Source: CAZJRB01 sp964547995 (GTDB lineage Bacteria; Planctomycetota; Planctomycetia; Pirellulales; Thermoguttaceae). Taken from it: a stretch of DNA of 9,318 bases. The notes beneath the pieces are model-generated. The model saw nothing but the letters and a program-made list of their open reading frames with translations, was not told the origin of the DNA and made no database searches. Location of the stretch: the NCBI GenBank assembly GCA_964547995.1, contig CAZJRB010000179.1, forward strand, positions 1 through 9,318, given 5' to 3'. A program made the position numbers and the translations under genes. Shown piece after piece: positions 1 to 5,794 of this stretch; position 1 is the first letter of the stretch, and the number at the start of each line of letters is the position of its first letter.

Positions 1-20
1 TCGGTCGAACCTCTTTGGGT

Positions 21-43
21 CCACGGCCGTAGGCCGTGGTTTT
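21..43 (+). terminator. Terminator-like GC hairpin with short T run
   Basis: A perfect 8-bp stem (21-28 pairs with 32-39, CCACGGCC/GGCCGTGG) encloses a 3-nt GTA loop and is followed at once by TTTT (40-43). This is the form of a short intrinsic terminator for a plus-strand gene ending upstream of the window. The T run is short, so it may equally be a dispersed intergenic palindrome. Its CCACGG core resembles the palindrome near 3361-3378. Confidence 0.4.
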
Positions 44-53
44 ACGAGATAAT

Positions 54-123
54 AAAGGAGGGGGCACCTGCCCCCGGCCCATAACCAAACGAGTCAAGTC
101 TGGGGGCGGGTGCCCCCTACTTT
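54..123. repeat. Nested inverted repeat (REP-like element)
   Basis: Two arms of about 22 nt (54-75 and 102-123) are reverse complements with one mismatch and one G-T wobble position, and they flank a 26-nt spacer. The central 16 nt of each arm are GGGGGCACCTGCCCCC and GGGGGCGGGTGCCCCC. Each arm is itself nearly palindromic (a GGGGGC run facing GCCCCC), so the element can form either one long hairpin or two small ones. It lies outside any gene. The architecture resembles REP or small MITE elements. No transposase is present nearby, and mobility is only an inference. Confidence 0.6.
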
Positions 124-352
124 CAATCCAAATCGGAAAGTTATTCTTCGGTCGCCCCTTACAGCGACGGCCTTGGAAGTCATCGTACTGCTGATGGCTG
201 AAGTGTTACAAAAATCACAACCGGGCGGCGGAGATGCTTTATAGGGAAGCGCGGGGATGGTACAATTCGCCATAGCATATCCCCACATGGCTGGAGAGAT
301 ACGAAGCAATGCGGATTGAGTCGTTGCCCTTTACCATTGCGAGGTCAATCAC
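124..352. other. Leader and upstream region of the first sulfatase gene
   Basis: This gene-poor stretch lies between the inverted repeat and the first sulfatase. It holds a candidate promoter (238-266) and a possible 15-codon leader ORF (309-356), which are listed separately. GAGG at 341-344 is a plausible ribosome binding site, 8 nt before the sulfatase ATG at 353. The minus-strand ORF across 94-309 has no recognisable protein features, runs into the inverted repeat, and is not called. Confidence 0.5.
238..266 (+). promoter_or_regulatory. Candidate sigma70-type promoter for the sulfatase pair
   Basis: TTTATA (238-243, 4 of 6 to TTGACA) is separated by exactly 17 nt from TACAAT (261-266, 5 of 6 to TATAAT). 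It sits about 87 nt upstream of the first sulfatase start, and transcription would begin near 273. The -35 match is modest, and such matches arise by chance, so this is only a candidate. Confidence 0.35.
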
Positions 353-356
353 ATGA
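309..356 (+). CDS. Possible 15-codon leader ORF overlapping the sulfatase start
   Basis: ATG at 309 opens a 15-codon frame reading MRIESLPFTIARSIT, whose TGA stop (354-356) overlaps the sulfatase ATG (353-355) in the classic ATGA arrangement. GGAGAG at 293-298 could serve as its ribosome binding site, with 10 nt to the ATG. This layout would allow translational coupling of the sulfatase to the leader. The peptide has no recognisable function or amino-acid bias typical of attenuators, and a frame this short can arise by chance. Confidence 0.25.
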   Translation: MRIESLPFTIARSIT

Positions 357-1870
357 ACCGATTTTCTTGCGTTCTGCCTATTTTGTTTCTCGTCGGCCCT
401 TTGGGCCCTTCGGCCGGGGCCGCCGACAAGCCCAACCTGCTATTGATCACCGTGGACGACATGAGTGCCGATTCGGTCGGTGCGTTCGGCTGTAAGCTGC
501 CCGATACGACGCCGAACATCGACCGGCTGGCCACCGAGGGCCTTCGCTTTACACATGCCCACGTGCAGGTGGGCAACTGCATGCCCTCGCGGAACGTCAT
601 GTGGTCGGGGCGCTATCCCCACAACAACCGCGTCGAGGGCTTCTACCAGGTGAAGGACCCCGGCTATCCGGTCCTGGTCGACTTGATGAAAGACGCCGGC
701 TACTTCACGGCGATCCGCCACAAGGTGTCGCACTCGACGCCCTACCATCCGTATGCGTGGGACCTCGTCCTCGACACGTTGCCCGACGGCGAGAAGGCGC
801 ACGTCAAGGACCCGGTATCCTACGGCGTCTCGACAACGCAGGGTATCCGCGCCGCAAAGGCCGAGGGAAAACCGTTCTGCCTGCTGATCAACATCGCCGA
901 TCCGCACAAGCCGTTTTACGCGCAGGCCAGAAGCGGTGAGACGATTCCCGATCCCCATAAGCCGTCCCGCGTCTTCACGGCCGACGGGATGCCCGTGCCC
1001 GGCTTCTTGTTCGACGACGCGGTCGTGAAGAAGGAGCTTGGGCACTACTACTCGTCGGTGCGGCGAGCGGATGACGGCGTGGGGCATATCTTGAAGGCGC
1101 TGAAGGATTCTGGCGAGGCCGACAACACGTTCGTCATGTTCCTTTCCGACCATGGGATGGCGTTGCCGTTCGCCAAGACGCAACTCTACCACCACAGTAC
1201 GCACACGCCGCTCGTGGTCCGCTGGCCCGGTGTCACGAAGCCCGGATCGGTCGACGACAAGCACATGGTCTCGGCCGTCGATTTCGTGCCGACGCTGTTG
1301 GACGTGGTCGGCGCCGCGCATCCGAAGGGCATCGATGGGCACTCCTTCGCGCCGCTTCTGAAAGGGAAGCCGCAAGACGGGCGCGACCGGGTCATCAAGG
1401 AATACAACGAAAACGCCGGCGGTTCCCGCGATCCGATGCGGGCGGTGCAGACCAAGCGGTTTCTCTATCTCTTCAATCCGTGGTCCAACGGTGAACGTGT
1501 GATGGCAACCGCGACCACCGGTACGCCAACGTACCGCCGCATGGCGGAACTCGCCAAGAAGGACAAAAAGATCGCTGCCCGCCACGACCTGTATCAGCAT
1601 CGAGTGCCCGAAGAACTCTACGACATCGAAAAGGATCCCGACTGCCTGGTCAATCTGATCGACGACCCCGCCTGCCAGCAGGAGCTTGCGAAGTTGCGGA
1701 AAGCGCTCGAAGCGTGGATGGTCACGACGGGCGACCACATGTTGGATGCGTTCCGCAAGCGGGACGACCCCGCCGCCCGCGAGGCGTACGTGCAACTGAA
1801 GGAAAAGGAGGCACGGGAGCGTAGAAATCACAAGAAACGGAAGGGCAAAGCCAAAAAGCGACGGCTGTAA
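353..1870 (+). CDS. Secreted formylglycine-dependent sulfatase (S1 family)
   Basis: This 505-aa protein is predicted to hydrolyse a sulfate ester, or possibly an N-sulfate, on an exported polysaccharide substrate; the actual substrate is unknown. Residues 1-23 form a Sec signal peptide with likely cleavage after Ala21-Gly-Ala23. The alkaline-phosphatase-like fold signatures are present. They are the metal-binding pair Asp35-Asp36 in TVDD, and the formylglycine motif Cys76-Met-Pro-Ser-Arg80, followed by WSG rather than the usual LTG. Further signatures are Lys124/His127, His185 in DPHKPF, Asp266-His267 in LSDHG, and Lys275. The DHG in place of the commoner DNG, and the variant around Cys76, suggest a subfamily often annotated as heparan N-sulfatase-like, though that label is not proof of substrate. 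The C-terminus (about 484-505) is strongly basic. The start is supported by GAGG 8 nt upstream and by the signal peptide. Maturation needs a formylglycine-generating enzyme that is not in this window. Confidence 0.93.
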   Translation: MNRFSCVLPILFLVGPLGPSAGAADKPNLLLITVDDMSADSVGAFGCKLPDTTPNIDRLATEGLRFTHAHVQVGNCMPSRNVMWSGRYPHNNRVEGFYQVKDPGYPVLVDLMKDAGYFTAIRHKVSHSTPYHPYAWDLVLDTLPDGEKAHVKDPVSYGVSTTQGIRAAKAEGKPFCLLINIADPHKPFYAQARSGETIPDPHKPSRVFTADGMPVPGFLFDDAVVKKELGHYYSSVRRADDGVGHILKALKDSGEADNTFVMFLSDHGMALPFAKTQLYHHSTHTPLVVRWPGVTKPGSVDDKHMVSAVDFVPTLLDVVGAAHPKGIDGHSFAPLLKGKPQDGRDRVIKEYNENAGGSRDPMRAVQTKRFLYLFNPWSNGERVMATATTGTPTYRRMAELAKKDKKIAARHDLYQHRVPEELYDIEKDPDCLVNLIDDPACQQELAKLRKALEAWMVTTGDHMLDAFRKRDDPAAREAYVQLKEKEARERRNHKKRKGKAKKRRL

Positions 1871-1968
1871 CGCGGCTGAAAGTTGCCGCAGCGGGCAGTA
1901 TCCGATAAACTAACGGCATGGGGCAAATGACCCGTTGTGCAACTTGGCTTCACCGTTCGCTACAGAAC

Positions 1969-1973
1969 AGGAG
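1969..1973 (+). promoter_or_regulatory. Ribosome binding site selecting the ATG at 1984
   Basis: AGGAG lies 10 nt upstream of ATG 1984. It favours this start over the in-frame ATG at 1918, which would add 22 residues ahead of a complete twin-arginine-like signal peptide and has no good Shine-Dalgarno sequence. Confidence 0.7.
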
Positions 1974-1983
1974 TTTTTCAACC

Positions 1984-3336
1984 ATGACAAGGTTTTATCG
2001 CAGACAGTTCATTGGGGGTACGGCAGCGGGTGTTCTTGCTCTCTTATCGCCGCTTTGGGCGACTGCCGGGGAAGACATCGATTCGAGGCCGAATATCATC
2101 TTCATCATGGTCGATGATATGGGCTATCACGATCTGGGGTGCTTTGGGAGCAAGACGATCCTTACGCCGAACATCGACAAAATGTGTGCCGAGGGGATGA
2201 AGTTTACGGACTGCTATTCGGGCGATACCGTTTGCGCGCCGGCGCGTAGTACTCTGATGACCGGGTATCACAAGGGGCATACGCCGGTGCGCAGCAACAG
2301 CGGCGGGGTGCCGCTCTTCCCCGAGGACGTTACGGTCGCCGAAGTCCTCAAGAAGGCCGGCTATGCGACGGGCGCCTTCGGCAAATGGGGACTGGGAAAC
2401 CAGGGCAAGGACGGCGCGGCCGAACGGCAGGGATTCGACGTCTTCTTCGGTTACTACAACCAGTGGCACGCGCACACGTACTACACGCACCTGTTCCGAA
2501 ACAGCGAGAAGGTGGAACTCGACGGGCGCTACACGCACCATGCCATTTATGACGAGACGATCAAGTTCATCAAGGAAAACAAGGATGGGCCGTTTTTCTG
2601 CTATTGCCCGTGGACGCCGCCGCACGCCGCGTACCAGATCCCCGAAGACGAACCCGCTTGGGCATTGTACAAAGACAAGCCCTGGAACCACGCCGCGAAG
2701 GTTGCGGCCGCGATGGATTCGATGATGGACCGGCAGGTCGGCGAGATCATCGCCCTGCTGAAAAAGCTGGGAATTGACGGCAAGACGATCATGTTCTTTA
2801 CGTCCGACAACGGTGCCGCGCAGCGGTTCGACGGGATTCACAACTCGTGCGGGAAGATGACCGGCCACAAACGCTCGATGAACGAGGGCGGCATTCGCGT
2901 GCCGATGATCGTGCGATGGCCGGGCAAGATCAAGGCCGGCACGGTGAGCGATCTGCCGTGGTATTTTCCGGACGTCATGCCGACGCTGGCCCAACTGGCC
3001 GGGGTTTCCGGCGACGTGCCTAAGGACATCGACGGCATTTCCATCGTCCCGACGCTGCTCGGCAAGGGCGAACAGAAGATGCACAAATACCTCTTCTGGA
3101 ATTCGGGGGCGAGTGCCGTGCGGATGGACAACTGGAAAGGCATCGGGAAGCCCGGGGCCGTCAGGCTGTACGACCTGAGCAAGGACATCGGCGAGAAGAG
3201 CAACCTTGCCTCGCAGCATCCCGACATTGCAAGGAAGCTCGGCGAGTTCATGGCCGAAGCGATGGTCGCGCCGCGAAGCCAAAAAGACGACGGTAAGTAC
3301 ACGGGCAGACAGCCGAAGAAAAAGGCCAAACGCTGA
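1984..3336 (+). CDS. Exported arylsulfatase-like sulfatase with twin-arginine-like signal
   Basis: This 450-aa sulfatase (numbered from ATG 1984) should cleave sulfate esters outside the cytoplasm. The N-terminus YRRQFIGG followed by a hydrophobic stretch looks like a Tat signal, with likely cleavage after Ala26-Thr-Ala28. Catalytic landmarks are Asp44-Asp45 in MVDD, Cys84-Ala-Pro-Ala-Arg88 for formylglycine formation, and Lys134 in FGKWGLG. Others are His214 in TPPH, Asp275-Asn276 in TSDNG, and Lys296 ahead of the NEGGIRVP segment. These fit the arylsulfatase A-like branch, and the length is normal for exported bacterial S1 sulfatases. The C-terminal tail (GRQPKKKAKR) is basic, as in the neighbouring sulfatase. 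The gene starts 113 bp after that sulfatase on the same strand, so co-transcription is likely. The exact substrate cannot be read from the sequence. A longer start at 1918 is possible but less likely. Confidence 0.93.
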   Translation: MTRFYRRQFIGGTAAGVLALLSPLWATAGEDIDSRPNIIFIMVDDMGYHDLGCFGSKTILTPNIDKMCAEGMKFTDCYSGDTVCAPARSTLMTGYHKGHTPVRSNSGGVPLFPEDVTVAEVLKKAGYATGAFGKWGLGNQGKDGAAERQGFDVFFGYYNQWHAHTYYTHLFRNSEKVELDGRYTHHAIYDETIKFIKENKDGPFFCYCPWTPPHAAYQIPEDEPAWALYKDKPWNHAAKVAAAMDSMMDRQVGEIIALLKKLGIDGKTIMFFTSDNGAAQRFDGIHNSCGKMTGHKRSMNEGGIRVPMIVRWPGKIKAGTVSDLPWYFPDVMPTLAQLAGVSGDVPKDIDGISIVPTLLGKGEQKMHKYLFWNSGASAVRMDNWKGIGKPGAVRLYDLSKDIGEKSNLASQHPDIARKLGEFMAEAMVAPRSQKDDGKYTGRQPKKKAKR

Positions 3337-3559
3337 CGGCGAGTCTTAATTTGGGGGTAGCCACGGTCGCCCGACCGTCGTGAGCCACGTTTGCGACAGG
3401 TCATCGCGACGTTGTGGATGCAGGCGATTCAACTCTCGCAATATCCGCATCACGCGACCGACGCTGTCGTCGACGCTTTCCGCCACCGCCGCACCCCGGC
3501 CGGCTTCCGACCTTCGCCCGGCACATCCACCAGGTCGTTTTCTTTTACCTCCGGGAGGA
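3337..3559. other. Convergent intergenic region between sulfatase and ABC operon
   Basis: These 223 bp separate two gene blocks that read toward each other. They contain the palindrome at 3363-3378 (listed separately). They also hold an imperfect hairpin with arms 3414-3421 and 3447-3453, plus an inner 4-bp stem 3424-3427/3436-3439. Neither is followed by a convincing T run on either strand, so no intrinsic terminator is called. Short ORFs on both strands cross this region but show no recognisable protein features. Confidence 0.5.
3363..3378. repeat. Short intergenic palindrome (ACGGTCG-CC-CGACCGT)
   Basis: Seven-base arms 3363-3369 and 3372-3378 are perfect reverse complements around CC. 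The palindrome lies just after the second sulfatase, in the context GGGGGTAGCCACGGTCG. Its CCACGG(C/T)CG core is shared with the hairpin at 21-39, which suggests a family of intergenic palindromes. It may help end transcripts from both directions, but that is inference. Confidence 0.45.
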
Positions 3560-4372
3560 CTAGACGTAACTTGCCCGGAGCAATTCGGCGGCCGATTCGT
3601 CAAGCTGTTCGTGCTGTCGGACCTCTTCAAAGATTTCGAGCAGGTCGTCGCTGCGAAGGCGCTGCTTCTGGGCGCCGGAGAAGTCGCGGATGACCCGGCC
3701 GCGGTGCATCATGATCAGCCGGTCGCCGAGGTTCGAGGCCTGGTGCATCGAGTGGGTGACCATCAGCGTGGTCTGCTGCTCGCGTTCGATGATTTCCTTG
3801 GTGGTCTGGACAACCAGGTTGGCGCTCTTGGGGTCGAGCGCGGCGGTGTGCTCGTCGAGCAGCAGTATGTGGGGCTTCTGCCAGGTGGCGATCAGGAGGG
3901 TCAATGCCTGGCGCTGTCCGCCGGAGAGCGATCCGATTTCGTTGTCCAGCCGGTTTTCGAGGTCCATGCCGAGGAGTCGGACCCGTTCTCGGATTCGCTC
4001 AACGAGCTTTTTGGAGAGGGCCCAGCCGAGCCCTCGGTGTTTTCCGCGCAAGGCTGCCAGGGCGAGGTTTTCGGCGATCGACATGTTCGGCGCGGTTCCT
4101 TGGAAGGGGTTTTGGAAGACGCGTCCGATGAGTGCGGCCCGGCGATGGGTCGGGCGGCGTGTGACGTCGATCCCATCGATGGCGATTCGGCCCGCGTCGA
4201 GCGGGAACGCGCCCGCAACGGCGTTCAGCAACGTCGATTTTCCCGACCCGTTGCTGCCGATCACACAGACGAAATCCCCGTCGTCGATCGCCAGGTCGAT
4301 TCCGCGCAGGGCGCGGACCTCATTGATGGTCCCGGGGTTGAATGCTTTGGTGACGTTGCGGATATCAAGCAT
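3560..4372 (-). CDS. ABC transporter ATP-binding protein (COG1101-like)
   Basis: This 270-aa nucleotide-binding subunit powers the transporter encoded by the operon and acts at the inner face of the membrane. All ATPase motifs are intact: Walker A GSNGSGKST (39-47), Q-loop Gln87, signature LSGGQ (149-153), Walker B ILLLDE ending at Asp173-Glu174, D-loop AALD (177-180), and H-loop His207. The unusual DEHTAALD, with His where most ABC proteins have Pro, and the LSGGQRQALTLL stretch are typical of the COG1101 group that pairs with COG4120 permeases. A tail of about 40 residues follows the core, rich in charged residues, and could be regulatory. The ATG overlaps the permease stop by 8 nt (ATGCTTGA), so translation is probably coupled. 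It is the last gene of the operon. Confidence 0.93.
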   Translation of the reverse strand: MLDIRNVTKAFNPGTINEVRALRGIDLAIDDGDFVCVIGSNGSGKSTLLNAVAGAFPLDAGRIAIDGIDVTRRPTHRRAALIGRVFQNPFQGTAPNMSIAENLALAALRGKHRGLGWALSKKLVERIRERVRLLGMDLENRLDNEIGSLSGGQRQALTLLIATWQKPHILLLDEHTAALDPKSANLVVQTTKEIIEREQQTTLMVTHSMHQASNLGDRLIMMHRGRVIRDFSGAQKQRLRSDDLLEIFEEVRQHEQLDESAAELLRASYV

Positions 4373-5690
4373 GGGCGATTCCCAGTTTCTTCTTGAGCTT
4401 GCGAAGAAGTAGAGGAACGACGAGGGCGACGAACAGAATGAGGGCCTGAGCCAGTTTCAGGTCTTCCGGGGGGAGCCCCCAGCGGAGTGCGATTGCCAAG
4501 AACAGCCGAAAGAGCAGAGCCCCCATGATCGCGCCGACGATCGTCAGCCCCAGACTTCTGTGACCGACCAGGGATTCCCCGATGATTACGCTTGCCAACC
4601 CGGCGACGATCACCCCGAAACCCATCTGCACGTCGGCAAAAGTCATGTATTGGGCGAACATGCCTCCGGAGACCGCGATCAAGCCGTTCGAGACCGCCAG
4701 CCCGAGAATGATCATGCTCTCGACGTTCACTCCCAACGCCCGGATCATGTCGGGGTTGTCGCCGGTTGCTCGCATGGCCGTGCCGAGGTTGGTCTGAAAA
4801 AACAAGTACAGCAATACGGCAATCACGACAACGACCACAAGACTGCCGATCAATTGCGAGAGATCGGAGACGGGGAGGTCCCAACCGAAAACATTCAGAT
4901 CGGAACGGCCCCCGGCCAGTCGGTCGGCCACGGCATTTGCCTGTTTCGAAATGGTCCGAACCTCGACAAACCGCGTGACGACGCCGCGGTATGCGTCGTC
5001 GAGCAGCATTCGGTTGAGCTTTGCGAGTTCGTCGCCGGCCGGATCGAGTCGGAGGATTTTCCGGGTGGGACGGGAGAGCCGTACGTGCTCGAATCGCGCC
5101 TCGTCGAAGAGCGGGTTGCCCCGGATCACGGCGTTGAGGTCCGAGACGAGCCCTTGGGCAAGCGATTCGGGGATCGCTCTCGCACCCTTGGTTCTTCCGT
5201 CGGCGGATTCAGCATGCTCTTCCAGGGCCTTCTGCGTCTTCGGCGAAAGCTGTGTGAGCAGATAGGCGGAGAGCGGATCCTTGGCTTCACGAATCCGCGT
5301 GGCGAGCGCGGCCGGGTCCTTCAAACTCGCGGTGGACAACCGGGGGAGCGGCTCCCTCAGCGAGATATTGCTCTTGCCCATGATGTGGAGGTTGACCGAG
5401 TAGAGAGCGGTCATCACAATGATTCCAGCGAGCAGTTGATGGATTTCGAACTTGGTGTGCAGGATTCCCGTGATCGAGCCGGCAAACATTCCGGCAAGGA
5501 AGACGATCGCGATGGCCAGCCAGGGATTTGTGCCGCCGACGGCCAATACAGCGGCGACCGCCGCCCCGAGGGTAAACGAGCCGTCGGCCGTGATATCGGG
5601 AAAGGCGAAGATGCGAAAGCTGATGTAGACCCCCAGGGTCATTAGCGAAAAGATCAGCCCCACGGTCAATGCACCAACTAGCAGATTCAA
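4365..5690 (-). CDS. ABC transporter permease (COG4120-like) with large soluble insertion
   Basis: This 441-aa integral membrane protein should form the translocation channel with the downstream ATPase. Hydrophobic helices are visible at about 5-25, 38-52, 57-77 and 85-103, and again at about 282-299, 325-345, 354-372, 380-402 and 412-429. The segment NLGTAMRATGDNPDMIRALG (301-320) is the conserved cytoplasmic coupling region of the branched-chain amino acid/ribose permease class. Relatives are usually near 300 residues. The excess comes from a hydrophilic block at about 113-280 that is rich in charged residues and lacks membrane segments. Because the helix at 282-299 runs into the cytoplasmic coupling loop, this block should lie outside the cytoplasm. 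The start is TTG at 5690, supported by a strong ribosome binding site. The family includes the proposed TrpXYZ amino-acid transporters; the substrate here is unknown. Confidence 0.88.
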   Translation of the reverse strand: MNLLVGALTVGLIFSLMTLGVYISFRIFAFPDITADGSFTLGAAVAAVLAVGGTNPWLAIAIVFLAGMFAGSITGILHTKFEIHQLLAGIIVMTALYSVNLHIMGKSNISLREPLPRLSTASLKDPAALATRIREAKDPLSAYLLTQLSPKTQKALEEHAESADGRTKGARAIPESLAQGLVSDLNAVIRGNPLFDEARFEHVRLSRPTRKILRLDPAGDELAKLNRMLLDDAYRGVVTRFVEVRTISKQANAVADRLAGGRSDLNVFGWDLPVSDLSQLIGSLVVVVVIAVLLYLFFQTNLGTAMRATGDNPDMIRALGVNVESMIILGLAVSNGLIAVSGGMFAQYMTFADVQMGFGVIVAGLASVIIGESLVGHRSLGLTIVGAIMGALLFRLFLAIALRWGLPPEDLKLAQALILFVALVVPLLLRKLKKKLGIAHA

Positions 5691-5698
5691 GTTTGTCG

Positions 5699-5707
5699 CC
5701 CTTTCCT
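5699..5707 (-). promoter_or_regulatory. Ribosome binding site for the TTG start of the permease
   Basis: On the minus strand AGGAAAGGG ends 8 nt before TTG 5690. No ATG or GTG near that position preserves the full first transmembrane helix, so this purine-rich site supports a TTG start. Confidence 0.6.
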
Positions 5708-5759
5708 GTTGTGCCCGGGAACCCTCTGCACGCAGTGCCGGGGCTTTTGCGAACGGGTT

Positions 5760-5794
5760 CGATATTCGATATTCAACACTCGATATTCAACATT
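5760..5794. repeat. Short tandem repeat between STAS gene and permease gene
   Basis: A 14-nt unit beginning CGATATTCAACA is present twice in tandem (5767-5780 and 5781-5794), preceded by a partial copy CGATATT (5760-5766). The second copy runs into the stop codon of the STAS gene. It is AT-rich compared with the surrounding coding DNA. It lies within the likely operon transcript, where it accounts for about a third of the 103-bp gap. Confidence 0.65.

Noticed and set aside
440..1831. 463-aa minus-strand ORF opposite the first sulfatase
   Set aside because: It is antisense to a clear sulfatase and shows no recognisable motif; long antisense frames are expected in GC-rich coding DNA.
1871..1983. 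Possible separate promoter for the second sulfatase (TTGCCG and TAAACT with 17-nt spacing)
   Set aside because: Both hexamers match only 4 of 6 positions, which is easily reached by chance; co-transcription with the first sulfatase is simpler.
2044..3282. 412-aa minus-strand ORF opposite the second sulfatase
   Set aside because: Antisense shadow of a gene with complete catalytic motifs; Arg/His-rich composition without domain features.
3548..3558. CCTCC/GGAGG palindrome just beyond the ATPase stop as a terminator
   Set aside because: The stem is only 4-5 bp with a tiny loop and is followed by A-rich, not T-rich, sequence on the minus strand.
3380..4396. 338-aa plus-strand ORF opposite the ATPase gene
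   Set aside because: Overlaps the full ATPase gene with all ABC motifs; no recognisable protein features of its own.
4560..5645. 361-aa plus-strand ORF opposite the permease gene
   Set aside because: Antisense shadow; the opposite strand encodes a coherent set of transmembrane helices and a conserved coupling loop.
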